A stretch of DNA of 13,948 nucleotides from DASQUK01 sp046723645 (GCA_046723645.1 JBKOUY010000210.1:1-13948); one strand, 5' to 3'; shown: positions 5,803 to 13,500, counted from the stretch's first letter. The notes: a model not told the origin generated them from the letters alone. Translations and numbers: made by a program.

Positions 5803-7527
5803 ATGCCCCTCGGCACGTTCGACCGCAACGAGAACATCGCCAGCCTCGCGGAAGGCACCTTCGACGTGCTGGTCATCGGCGGCGGGATCACGGGCGCCGG
5901 CGTGGCGCTCGACGCGGCCTCGCGGGGGCTTCGGACCGCCTTGGTCGAGCGTGACGACTTCGCGTCCGGCACGTCGTCGAAGTCGTCGAAGCTCGTCCAC
6001 GGCGGCCTGCGCTACCTGCAGAACGGTGACGTCCGCCTCGTGTACGAGGCGCTGCGCGAACGGCAACGCCTGCTGCGCAACGCTCCCCACCTGGTGAAGG
6101 TGCTGCCGTTCCTCATCCCGGTGTTTCAGGGCAAGGGCGGGCTCATCCCCAAGCGGCTGGCTCGGGCGCTCGGCTCGGCGATGTGGATGTACGACCTCAC
6201 CGGCGGGCTGCGCATCGGCAAGCGCCACCGGCGCCTGACCCGGGACGCTGCCCTCGCCCACATGCCCGCGCTCGGCGACCGCCTGGCATGGGCGTACCTG
6301 TACTACGACGCGCAGGCCGACGACGCCCGCCTGACGCTGACCGTTGCCCGCACGGCGGCGCTCGACTACGGCGCCACCGTCGTCAACCATGCCGCCGTCA
6401 CCGCCATCACCAAGGACGACGGCGGCCGTGTGGATGGCGTCGCCGTAGATGTCGGCGCTGACGCCGGAGCCGGCGCGGGCGGCGAGATCCGCGTTCGGGC
6501 CCGGGTCGTGATCAACGCCACCGGCGTCTGGGCCGACCACGTGCGGGCGCTCGACGAGGGGACCGACCCGAACTCGATCCGCCCCGCCAAGGGCATCCAC
6601 GTCGCCGTGCCCTGGCACAAGCTGCGCAACGACATCGCCGCCGTCGTGCCCGTCCACCAGGACCGCCGATCCGTGTTCGTCGTGCCCTGGCCCGCAGACG
6701 GGGAGGCCGGCGCGGGCACCGCCGCCGACGCCGGCGGCCGCGTCACCTACATCGGCACCACCGACACCGACTACGACGGCGACGTCGACGAGCCCCAGTG
6801 CACGCCCGAGGACGTCGCGTATCTGCTCGACGCGATCAACCACGCGGTCTCCGAGCCGCTCGACGAGAGCGATGTGCTGGGCACGTGGGCTGGGCTGCGG
6901 CCGCTCGTGCGCGACGCCAGCAACAGCCGCACGGCCGACCTGTCCCGCCGCCACCGGGTGCTCACCAGCGCCGGCGGCATGATCACCGTGACCGGCGGCA
7001 AGCTCACCACCTACCGGGAGATGGCGCAGGATGCGGTCGACGCTGCCGTGCATGCACTGTCGTCCGCCGGCGAACCGCTCCCCCGCCGGGCCCGACGCAG
7101 CCGCACGCGCTCGCTCGCCCTGCGGGGCGCCGCCGGTTGGCGCGAGGCCCGAAAGCGGGATGCCCACCTAGGCGGCCGCTACGGCGGCGAGGCCTCGGTC
7201 GTCGAGGCGATAATCGCTGCCGATCCCGCGATGGCCGAGCCGCTCGTGCCCGGGCTCCCGTATCGGCGGGCCGAGGCCCTCTACGCGGCGCGCTACGAGA
7301 TGGCCACGACACTCGACGACGTCCTGTCACGGCGCACGCGGAGCCGGCTGCTGGGCCGGGACGCCACCGCCGCCACCGCCGCAGATGTGGCCGAGCTGCT
7401 GGCCACCGAACTGGGCTGGTCCGACGCCCAGCGGGCGACACAGGTCGACCGCTTCCGGGATGCCCTGGCTCGCGAGCGCGAGGCGCCCGGCCTGCCCGAG
7501 CACGTGGCGGTCGCCCGGAGCGGATGA
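5803..7527 (+). CDS. glpD: Glycerol-3-phosphate dehydrogenase (FAD, aerobic type)
   Basis: Oxidises sn-glycerol 3-phosphate to dihydroxyacetone phosphate and passes electrons to the quinone pool at the membrane. The 574-residue length is typical. The FAD-binding GGGITGAG is at 26-33, followed by the family signature SSKSSKLVHGGLRYLQ at about 58-73. TWAGLRPLVRD and GGKLTTYREMA mark the substrate and FAD regions. The last ~130 residues form the DAO C-terminal helical domain. Two short Ala/Gly/Asp-rich inserts (around GADAGAGAGG and GEAGAGTAADAGG) look like lineage-specific loops. The start is ATG 5803, close behind the -10 box. Its stop overlaps the next gene by 4 nt (ATGA), so it heads a coupled operon with an alkyl-DHAP-synthase-like enzyme and a glycerol-kinase-like enzyme. 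Confidence 0.96.
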   Translation: MPLGTFDRNENIASLAEGTFDVLVIGGGITGAGVALDAASRGLRTALVERDDFASGTSSKSSKLVHGGLRYLQNGDVRLVYEALRERQRLLRNAPHLVKVLPFLIPVFQGKGGLIPKRLARALGSAMWMYDLTGGLRIGKRHRRLTRDAALAHMPALGDRLAWAYLYYDAQADDARLTLTVARTAALDYGATVVNHAAVTAITKDDGGRVDGVAVDVGADAGAGAGGEIRVRARVVINATGVWADHVRALDEGTDPNSIRPAKGIHVAVPWHKLRNDIAAVVPVHQDRRSVFVVPWPADGEAGAGTAADAGGRVTYIGTTDTDYDGDVDEPQCTPEDVAYLLDAINHAVSEPLDESDVLGTWAGLRPLVRDASNSRTADLSRRHRVLTSAGGMITVTGGKLTTYREMAQDAVDAAVHALSSAGEPLPRRARRSRTRSLALRGAAGWREARKRDAHLGGRYGGEASVVEAIIAADPAMAEPLVPGLPYRRAEALYAARYEMATTLDDVLSRRTRSRLLGRDATAATAADVAELLATELGWSDAQRATQVDRFRDALAREREAPGLPEHVAVARSG

Positions 7528-8228
7528 TGGCGGCGCCCGACGCGGACGCCCGGCCTGACGCCGGGGGCGGGAGCGATGCCGACGGCGTGACCGAGGCGAT
7601 CGGCGCGACCGGCGTGCCGCCGGCCACCGCCCAGGCGCTCGACGGCTGCCACGAGGCGAACGCCCGGCTCATGGCCACCCTGGACGCGCTCGACGACGCC
7701 ACCGCCCGGCGGCCCAGCCGCCTGCCGGGATGGACCGTCGGCCACGTGGTGACGCACCTCGCGCGCAACGCCGACTCCCACGTCCGCATGCTCGAGGGGG
7801 CCATGGCGGGACGGGTGGTGGACCAGTACGAGGGTGGCCTCCCGGCCCGGGCGTCCGACATCGCCGCCGGCGCCGGGCGCCCGGCTGCCGAGTTGATCGC
7901 CGACCTGGGGCGGGCGATCGCCGATCTCGACAACACGTGGCGCCGGGTGCCCGAGGACGTGTGGGCCACGGGCCACGGGCGCATGAGCGCCGGCGACCTG
8001 TGCCCATGCGCCGAGATGCCGTTCAGGCGTTGGCGCGAGGTCGAGATCCACCGCGTCGACCTGGGCCTGGGCGCGGAGCCGGCGGCGTGGCCAGGCGCGT
8101 TCGTCGAGCTCGAGCTGACCCATGCCTTGGCCGGCCTCCCCGACCGGCTGCCGCCGCCGGGGCGGGCGGCGCTGGTCGCATGGCTCGTGGGTCGGGCCGC
8201 CTCCCCGCCCGAACTCCCGCCGTGGTAG
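7524..8228 (+). CDS. Mycothiol-dependent maleylpyruvate isomerase-family protein (DinB-like fold)
   Basis: A 234-residue protein of the MDMPI N-terminal / DinB-like four-helix fold. The diagnostic stretch is LPGWTVGHVVTHLARNADSH, then WREVEIHRVDLGLG. By alignment to the family, H78, E172 and H176 are the probable divalent-metal ligands; the E-X3-H spacing matches. Characterised relatives use mycothiol as thiol cofactor, but many paralogues have unknown substrates, so a ring-cleavage role should not be assumed. The first ~30 residues are Asp/Gly/Ala-rich and probably disordered. Tandem ATGs occur at 7524 and 7527; the first overlaps the glpD stop by 4 nt and has GGAG 3 nt upstream, so it is preferred. 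It is placed inside the glycerol-phosphate cluster and ends 34 nt before the flavoenzyme. Confidence 0.85.
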   Translation: MMAAPDADARPDAGGGSDADGVTEAIGATGVPPATAQALDGCHEANARLMATLDALDDATARRPSRLPGWTVGHVVTHLARNADSHVRMLEGAMAGRVVDQYEGGLPARASDIAAGAGRPAAELIADLGRAIADLDNTWRRVPEDVWATGHGRMSAGDLCPCAEMPFRRWREVEIHRVDLGLGAEPAAWPGAFVELELTHALAGLPDRLPPPGRAALVAWLVGRAASPPELPPW

Positions 8229-8262
8229 GCGCGGTGGCGTCCATGATCCGGGGCGCGTGGCC

Positions 8263-9795
8263 ATGAGCACCCCCTACGCCCTCCCAGCGGACGGTCCGGG
8301 CGCACCCACGGCGCCGATAGCGATCGCCGGCGGTCCCGAAGGCGCCACCCCGCGCCTCGGCGCCAACAGGGTCGACGTAGCGGACGACCTGGTCGAGCGG
8401 CTGAGGAGCGCGTGTGCGGAGGTGTCCACCGACGCTCCGGCAGTGGCCGAGGCCAGCCGCGACTGGTGGCCGTTGGCGATGGCCTGGGCCACCGACGGGC
8501 AGGTGGCCGGCCTGGCGGGCGCCGTCGCCCGGCCCGCCGACGCCGGACAGGTCGCCGCCGTCCTCGCGATCTGCAACGAGGCGCGGGTGCCGGTCACCGC
8601 CGCCGGCGGCCGCAGCGGCGTGTGCGGCGCGTCGGTACCGGTGCACGGCGGGGTGGTCCTCGACCTCACCGGCATGGCCGGCATCGTCGACGTCGACGCC
8701 ACCTCGCTGGTCCTCGACGTGCGGCCGGGCACGTTCGGCGACGTGCTCGAGCGTGAGCTCCGCGCCGATCATGGCCTCACACTGGGCCACTGGCCGCAGT
8801 CGGTGGCCCTGTCCACGGTCGGCGGGTGGCTGGCGTGCCGCTCGGCCGGCCAGCTCTCCGGGCGCTACGGCAAGATCGAGGACATGGTGTTGGGGCTCGA
8901 CGTCGCGCTGGCGGACGGCACCCGCATCACCACCGGGGGCTGGCCGCGCGCCGCGGTCGGTCCCGACCTGACCCAGCTGTTCGTGGGCAGCGAGGGCACC
9001 CTCGGCATCATCACCGGCGCCCGGCTCCAACTGCATCCGGCTCCCCGCCACGAGCGGCGCGGAGCCTGGCTGCTCGCGTCGTTCGAGCACGGCCTCGACG
9101 CCATGCGGCGCATCATCCAGCGGGGCGCCACGCCGGCGGTGCTGCGGCTGTACGACGCGGCCGAGGCCGACCGCACCTACCGGACCGGGGGCAACGCGCT
9201 GCTGCTCGCCCTCGACGAGGGCGACCCCGACATGGTCGACACGGTCATGGAGGTGGCGGCCGAGGAGTGCCTTCGCAGCAGTCCGCCCGCGCGCCGCGCC
9301 GATGCCGCCCACGTGGACCACTGGCTCGAGCACCGCAACGAGGTGGCTGCGCTGGAAGCGCTGACGAGCAAGGGATTCACGGTCGACACGATGGAGGTCT
9401 CGGCGTCCTGGACGGCGCTGCCGGGCGTCTACCGCGCCACGTTGGACGCCCTGCTGGCGGTCGAGGGGACCCTCGCCGCCTCGGCCCACCAGTCGCACAG
9501 CTACCCGTCCGGTGGCTGTCTCTACTTCACGTTCGCCGGCCAGGTCGACGCCGACCGGCGCGATGCCTATTACCGGGCGGTGTGGGACGCCGGCCAGCGG
9601 GCGGTCCTGGCCCAGGGCGGCGCCCTCAGCCACCACCACGGCGTGGGACTCAACCGGGCCCGGTTCATGCGCGAGGCACTGGGACCCGCGCTCGACGTCC
9701 TGGTCGCGACCAAGCACGCCCTCGATCCGCGCGGCATTCTCAACCCCGGAAAGCTGGGTCTGCCGTCACCGTTCGGCGGCGTCGAGGGCTGGTGA
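8263..9795 (+). CDS. FAD-binding oxidoreductase, alkyldihydroxyacetonephosphate synthase (AGPS)-like
   Basis: A 510-residue flavoprotein of the VAO/PCMH family. The FAD-binding domain carries PVTAAGGRSGVCGAS, then STVGGWLACRSAGQLSGRYG and KIEDMVLGLDVAL, then VGSEGTLGIIT; these are hallmarks of AGPS. The cap domain keeps what align as AGPS catalytic residues: R295 (AVLRLYD), Y421 (CLYFTF) and the triple histidine H457-H459 (SHHHGVG). AGPS exchanges the acyl chain of acyl-DHAP for a fatty alcohol, the step that makes an ether lipid. Bacterial homologues are common and few have proven activity, so a D-2-hydroxyacid or other glycerol-derived substrate is an alternative. It starts at ATG 8263 with a weak ribosome site (CGGGGC). 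It lies 7 nt upstream of the kinase gene, with glpD two genes before. Confidence 0.88.
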   Translation: MSTPYALPADGPGAPTAPIAIAGGPEGATPRLGANRVDVADDLVERLRSACAEVSTDAPAVAEASRDWWPLAMAWATDGQVAGLAGAVARPADAGQVAAVLAICNEARVPVTAAGGRSGVCGASVPVHGGVVLDLTGMAGIVDVDATSLVLDVRPGTFGDVLERELRADHGLTLGHWPQSVALSTVGGWLACRSAGQLSGRYGKIEDMVLGLDVALADGTRITTGGWPRAAVGPDLTQLFVGSEGTLGIITGARLQLHPAPRHERRGAWLLASFEHGLDAMRRIIQRGATPAVLRLYDAAEADRTYRTGGNALLLALDEGDPDMVDTVMEVAAEECLRSSPPARRADAAHVDHWLEHRNEVAALEALTSKGFTVDTMEVSASWTALPGVYRATLDALLAVEGTLAASAHQSHSYPSGGCLYFTFAGQVDADRRDAYYRAVWDAGQRAVLAQGGALSHHHGVGLNRARFMREALGPALDVLVATKHALDPRGILNPGKLGLPSPFGGVEGW

Positions 9796-9802
9796 GGGCC
9801 AC

Positions 9803-11260
9803 ATGACCGAACAAGACGGATCGATCCTGGTCGTGGACGTCGGCACGTCCGGTGTCCGGGGTGCGGTGGTGCGGCCCGACGCCAGCGTGGGGTCGGTCCA
9901 CTACCGGCAGGTGCTCCCGTCATCGCCGGCGCCCGGCCTGGTCGAGTTCGACGCCACGGCGATGGCCGACGCCGCCCTGGACGTCGCCCGGGCGGCGCTG
10001 GCGGAGGGCGGAGCGGTGGCGGCGGTGGGCGTGAGCAACCAGCGGGCGTCCACCGTCGTGTGGGAGCGGTCCACCGGCAAGCCCGTCGGTCCCGGGCTCG
10101 GCTGGCAGGACCTCCGGACCGTCGGGGCGTGCCTGGTGTGGCAGGCCCAGGGCCTGCGGTTCGCGCCCAACGAGTCCGCCACCAAGCTGGCGCACCTGCT
10201 CGACGAGGCGGATCCCGAGCGCACCCGCGACCTGTGCTTCGGGACCGTCGACACGTGGATCGCCTGGCACCTCTCCGGCGGCCAGCTCCACGTGACGGAC
10301 GTGTCCAACGCCGCGGTGACCGGGCTCATCAGGGGCGACGCGTCCGCCTGGGACCCCGCGGTGCTGGAGGCCCTGCGGGTGCCCGAGTCGGCGATGCCCG
10401 CGCTGGTGGACACGTCGGGGATCATCGGGGCGGCCGGGGCGCTCCCCGGCGAGCCGCCGCTGGCGGCCCTGGCGGGCGACCAGCAGGCCTCGCTGGTCGG
10501 CCAGGGCTGCGTCCACCCCGGGATGGCCAAGATCACGTTCGGCACCGGCGGGATGCTCGACATGTGCGTCGGTCCCGACCGTCCGGTGTTCGACCGGCAG
10601 GGGAAGCACGGAACCTTCCCGATCGTCGCGTGGCGTCGCGACGGAGAACTGGCGTGGGGGGTCGAGGCCGTGATGCTGGCCGCCGGGACCAACGTGGAAT
10701 GGCTCCGCGATGATCTCGGGCTCATCGCCACCGCCGAGGAGTCCCACGACGTCGCCGCCGCGTGTGAGACGGCGGCCGGCGTGATGTACGTGCCGGCGCT
10801 GCTGGGGCTGGGCACGCCCCGCTGGGACTACGGGGCGCGCGGCACCCTGCTCGGCATCACCCGGGGCACGGGCCGCTGCGAGCTCGTCCGGGCGGTGCTC
10901 GAGGGGGTCGCCCACCGTGGCGCCGACCTGGTCGAGGCCACCGTGGCCGACACCGGGCTGGCGATCCCCCGCCTCCGGGTCGACGGCGGGATGAGCGCCA
11001 ACGCCACGTTCGTGCAGGCCCTGGCCGACGCCACCGGCAGGCCGGTGGAGGTCTCGCCCGAACGCGAGGCAACCACCCTGGGCGCCGGGTACCTCGCCGG
11101 CCTCGCCGTCGGCACGTGGTCGGGGTGGGACGACGTCGCCGGGCGCTGGCGCCCGGCTGCCGTGGTGGAGCCGGCACGCGCGCTCGATCGGGCGCGCTGG
11201 CGCGAGGCGGTCGAGCGCGCTGCGGGTTGGGAACCCGACCTCAGCGCCATCAGCTTCTAG
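9803..11260 (+). CDS. FGGY-family kinase, glycerol-kinase-like with altered substrate pocket
   Basis: ATP-dependent sugar or polyol kinase of 485 residues. It opens with the phosphate-1 motif VVDVGTSGVRG (10-20). Glycerol-kinase-type blocks follow in order: SNQRASTVVWERSTG (78-92), WQDLRT (101-106), VDTWIAWHLSGG, TDVSNAA, GDQQASLVGQG (225-235), the FGGY C-terminal block YVPALLGLGTPRWD, and VDGGMSAN. D226, the likely catalytic base, is intact. The Glu of the glycerol kinase NQRE motif is Ala82. The aromatic residue before SATK is replaced (PNESATK, 122-128). Both positions contact glycerol in characterised enzymes, so the substrate may be another polyol, dihydroxyacetone or a glycerol derivative. 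GAGGG overlapping the upstream stop, 4 nt before ATG 9803, supports the start. Confidence 0.92.
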   Translation: MTEQDGSILVVDVGTSGVRGAVVRPDASVGSVHYRQVLPSSPAPGLVEFDATAMADAALDVARAALAEGGAVAAVGVSNQRASTVVWERSTGKPVGPGLGWQDLRTVGACLVWQAQGLRFAPNESATKLAHLLDEADPERTRDLCFGTVDTWIAWHLSGGQLHVTDVSNAAVTGLIRGDASAWDPAVLEALRVPESAMPALVDTSGIIGAAGALPGEPPLAALAGDQQASLVGQGCVHPGMAKITFGTGGMLDMCVGPDRPVFDRQGKHGTFPIVAWRRDGELAWGVEAVMLAAGTNVEWLRDDLGLIATAEESHDVAAACETAAGVMYVPALLGLGTPRWDYGARGTLLGITRGTGRCELVRAVLEGVAHRGADLVEATVADTGLAIPRLRVDGGMSANATFVQALADATGRPVEVSPEREATTLGAGYLAGLAVGTWSGWDDVAGRWRPAAVVEPARALDRARWREAVERAAGWEPDLSAISF

Positions 11261-11273
11261 TGGGGTGAGCCGG

Positions 11274-12023
11274 ATGACACGGTCGCGTCGGACGGTCGTG
11301 GTGGCTCTCGGCGCCGTCGTCGTGCTGGGTGCCATTGCGTTCGTAGGTTGGTGGTTCGTGCTGCGCGACGACGCCCCGCCTGAGGCCGACATCGACACCG
11401 CCGGCGAGACGCTGGACCGGTCGGCACCCGGGACCGGCGATGCGTCCTCCGGCGGCACCGCCGGCGATGCCGTCGACGGCACGTGGACCGTCGACCAGAG
11501 TGTCGGCTCGTTCGCCGACTTCAGCGGCACATGGGCCGGCTACCGGTTCGACGAGGAGATGGCCGGCATCGGGGGCAACACCACCGTGGGGCGCACGCCC
11601 GACGTGACCGGCACCATGACCGTGGCTGACGGCACGGTGTCGGCCGTGGACGTCGAGGTCGACCTGACGACCCTGGACAGCGACAGCGACCGGCGTGACG
11701 GCGCGTTGCGCACCCGGGGCCTGGAGTCGGACCACTTCCCGACGGCGACCTTCGCCCTCACCGAGCCGGCATCGCTGCCTGCGGGCCTTGCCGATGGCGA
11801 CCGCGCCAGCGCGTCGGCGACCGGCGACCTGACCATCCACGGCGTCACCAACGAAGTGACCATCGACCTCGAGGCCGAGCTGCGGGGCGACCGCGCCGTC
11901 GTCGTCGGCAGCGCCCCGGTGGCGCTGGCCGACTACGGCATCGACCCGCCCACGGGGTTCTCGGTGCTGTCAATCGCCGACCAGGGCACGTTCGAGCTGC
12001 AGCTCTTCTTCACAAGGGGCTGA
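11274..12023 (+). CDS. Membrane-anchored YceI-domain protein
   Basis: A 249-residue protein with one N-terminal hydrophobic segment (about residues 7-29, ending VGWWFVL) preceded by a basic MTRSRR. It should therefore be an N-in/C-out anchored extracytoplasmic protein. A ~35-residue Asp/Gly/Thr-rich linker follows. From about residue 67 there is a YceI-like beta-barrel, with WTVDQSVGSFADFSGTW, VEVDLTTLDSDSDRRDGALR, HFPTATFAL and GDLTIHGVTNEVTIDLEAEL. YceI folds bind long lipids such as isoprenoids in a central cavity. It starts at ATG 11274 behind a strong GGGGTGAG; an in-frame GTG at 11265 lies inside that ribosome site. It is 13 nt after the kinase and so is the last gene of the glpD run. 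It converges on the SRPBCC gene across 38 bp. Confidence 0.88.
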   Translation: MTRSRRTVVVALGAVVVLGAIAFVGWWFVLRDDAPPEADIDTAGETLDRSAPGTGDASSGGTAGDAVDGTWTVDQSVGSFADFSGTWAGYRFDEEMAGIGGNTTVGRTPDVTGTMTVADGTVSAVDVEVDLTTLDSDSDRRDGALRTRGLESDHFPTATFALTEPASLPAGLADGDRASASATGDLTIHGVTNEVTIDLEAELRGDRAVVVGSAPVALADYGIDPPTGFSVLSIADQGTFELQLFFTRG

Positions 12024-12061
12024 CCGACCCTCGGCCGCTAACCGGGCTCATCCGCCCGCCG

Positions 12062-12598
12062 TCACCCGGGGCGGGTGCCGAGCGCCTCGGCGTACCTCCG
12101 ATGGAGGTCGTCCCATCCGTAGTTGCGGGCATCCTGGCCCCGGATGGGACCGGTCGGCGTCCCGTCCAGCAGGCGCTCGGCGACGACCAGGCAGATGTGC
12201 CAGCCGGCCGCCACCTTGGGCACCATGTCGGGGTCCTCCAGCGTGTGGCGCAGCGTCAGCCTGGTCCCGCTCTCCGAGGGCTCCAGCTCCCAGCGCAGAA
12301 CGTCCTGGCCCCAGGTGTACTCCAGCAGCGTCGGCGGCTCGGCCCGGGTCACCCTGGCCGGGAGGTCCTCGGCCACCTCGCCGTCGATCATGGTCAGCGT
12401 CGCGTCGCCGGGCCGGCCGAGATCGCGGTCGGTCGTGAACGGCGCCCACTCCCCGAGCTGGGCCGGATCGGTGAGCGCGGCCCACACCTTCTCGGGCGGA
12501 TGATGCAAGTCACGGACGAACACGAGGGTCCACCGATCGCCGCTGGGACGCGACTCGACATGGGCCAGCGGCCCGGGCTCGAAGGTCGTGCGGTTCAT
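12062..12598 (-). CDS. SRPBCC / AHSA1-type (START-like) domain protein
   Basis: A 178-residue protein of the SRPBCC hydrophobic-ligand-binding fold, AHSA1 branch. Signature stretches are FVRDLHHPPEKVWAALTDPAQLGEWAPF, TMIDGEVAEDLPARVTRAEPPTLLEYTWG and LRHTLEDPDMVPKVAAGWHICLVVAERLLDG. The ligand is unknown. Its ATG (12598) overlaps the stop of the ArsR gene (ATGA, 4 nt), so the two are translationally coupled. ArsR-SRPBCC pairs are frequent in actinobacteria, where the regulator probably controls its partner and itself. The same frame stays open to 12937 through the regulator gene, but that extension reads the ArsR DNA out of frame and is rejected. Confidence 0.9.
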   Translation of the reverse strand: MNRTTFEPGPLAHVESRPSGDRWTLVFVRDLHHPPEKVWAALTDPAQLGEWAPFTTDRDLGRPGDATLTMIDGEVAEDLPARVTRAEPPTLLEYTWGQDVLRWELEPSESGTRLTLRHTLEDPDMVPKVAAGWHICLVVAERLLDGTPTGPIRGQDARNYGWDDLHRRYAEALGTRPG

Positions 12599-12933
12599 CG
12601 CTGCTCCTGACTGTCGTCGTGTGCGTGGTCCTGGCCGTCCAGGTGGCGTTCGAGGGCGTCGAGGTGGCGGGTCCACAGCCGCCGGTAGGGTTCGAGCCAC
12701 TCGTCGAGCCGCTCGAACGGCGGGGCCTCGACCCGGTAGATGCGGCGCTGGGCGTCGACCCGGCACGAGACGAACCCCGCGTCGCGCAGGACCTTCAGGT
12801 GCTTGGACATCGTCGGCTGGCTGACGTCGAGTGCGTCGACGAGGTCGCCCACGCTGCTCTCGGACGTGCAGAGCTCGTCGAGGATCTGCCGCCGGGTCGG
12901 CTCTGCGAGCACTGCGAACGTGTCCGTAGGCAC
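12595..12933 (-). CDS. ArsR-family winged-helix regulator
   Basis: A 112-residue repressor. It opens with the family's FAVLAEPTRRQILDELC, then the winged HTH: SVGDLVDALDVSQPTMSKHLKVLRDAGFV (about 27-55), followed by the wing VDAQRRIYRV. The ELCVCDL metal-binding motif of arsenic and cadmium sensors is absent, since only C22 and C57 are present. It is therefore unlikely to be a canonical metal sensor. The start is GTG 12933, 6 nt after a GAATAT -10 with a consensus TTGACA -35 at 17-bp spacing, so the transcript should be leaderless. A 30-bp palindrome over the -35 is the likely autoregulatory operator. It is coupled to the SRPBCC gene downstream. Confidence 0.92.
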   Translation of the reverse strand: MPTDTFAVLAEPTRRQILDELCTSESSVGDLVDALDVSQPTMSKHLKVLRDAGFVSCRVDAQRRIYRVEAPPFERLDEWLEPYRRLWTRHLDALERHLDGQDHAHDDSQEQR

Positions 12934-12939
12934 CCATGA

Positions 12940-12968
12940 ATATTCCTATACACGTATATGCCTGTCAA
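12940..12968 (-). promoter_or_regulatory. Consensus sigma70-type promoter of arsR-SRPBCC
   Basis: On the minus strand TTGACA (12968-12963), a 17-nt spacer and GAATAT (12945-12940), then 6 nt to GTG 12933. This is the best promoter in the window and would give a leaderless mRNA. It is also markedly AT-richer than its surroundings. Confidence 0.75.
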
Positions 12969-12980
12969 GGCGTATACGTG
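12951..12980. promoter_or_regulatory. 30-bp imperfect palindrome, probable ArsR operator
   Basis: Arms CACGTATATGCC (12951-12962) and GGCGTATACGTG (12969-12980) are inverted repeats with one mismatch in 12 around a 6-bp centre TGTCAA, which is the -35 box of the arsR promoter read on the other strand. A dimeric repressor bound here would block that promoter. It lies about 35 bp upstream of the rnpB -10, so it could also influence rnpB. Confidence 0.7.
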
Positions 12981-13013
12981 CCGGCGAGGCGTGAGTGGCG
13001 TGAACGCAGCCGG

Positions 13014-13019
13014 TATCCT
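13014..13019 (+). promoter_or_regulatory. -10 box of rnpB
   Basis: TATCCT ends 7 nt before the first base of the P1 helix (13027), placing transcription initiation right at the mature RNA's 5' end. A weak -35-like GTGAGT lies 17 bp upstream (12991-12996). Confidence 0.6.
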
Positions 13020-13025
13020 GAGCGG

Positions 13026-13395
<370 letters not shown>

Positions 13396-13404
13396 TCACC
13401 GGCT

Positions 13405-13429
13405 CTGACCTGGGCCGGAGCAGGGTCAG
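13405..13429 (+). terminator. Hairpin downstream of rnpB
   Basis: CTGACCTG pairs with CAGGGTCAG with one bulged G around an 8-nt loop (GGCCGGAG). It lies 12 nt after P1. There is no T-run after it. It may be the rnpB transcription end or a processing barrier. A second, smaller perfect hairpin CGCGCT-GAC-AGCGCG follows at 13454-13468. Confidence 0.4.
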
Positions 13430-13500
13430 GAGTCGCTAGCCGCAACCTCATCGCGCGCTGACAGCGCGGCACGCCAACGGCCTTCCGCCGAGGTGGTCTC

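Noticed and set aside
5488..7167. Minus-strand open frame of about 559 codons over glpD and the intergenic region
   Set aside because: It is a mirror of glpD codon bias. The glpD family signatures are all on the plus strand.
8023..9717. Minus-strand open frame of about 564 codons over the AGPS-like gene
   Set aside because: It is antisense to a protein with intact catalytic motifs and has no recognisable features of its own.
11265..11273. GTG at 11265 as start of the YceI protein
   Set aside because: It lies inside the GGGGTGAG ribosome site that serves ATG 11274.
9920..11530. Minus-strand open frame of about 536 codons over the kinase gene
   Set aside because: It is a GC-driven shadow of the FGGY kinase, with low-complexity residues and no motifs.
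12599..12937. N-terminal extension of the SRPBCC protein from ATG 12937 (291-residue version)
   Set aside because: The extra 113 residues are the ArsR gene read out of frame. ATG 12598 gives a normal-length SRPBCC protein and a typical ATGA overlap.
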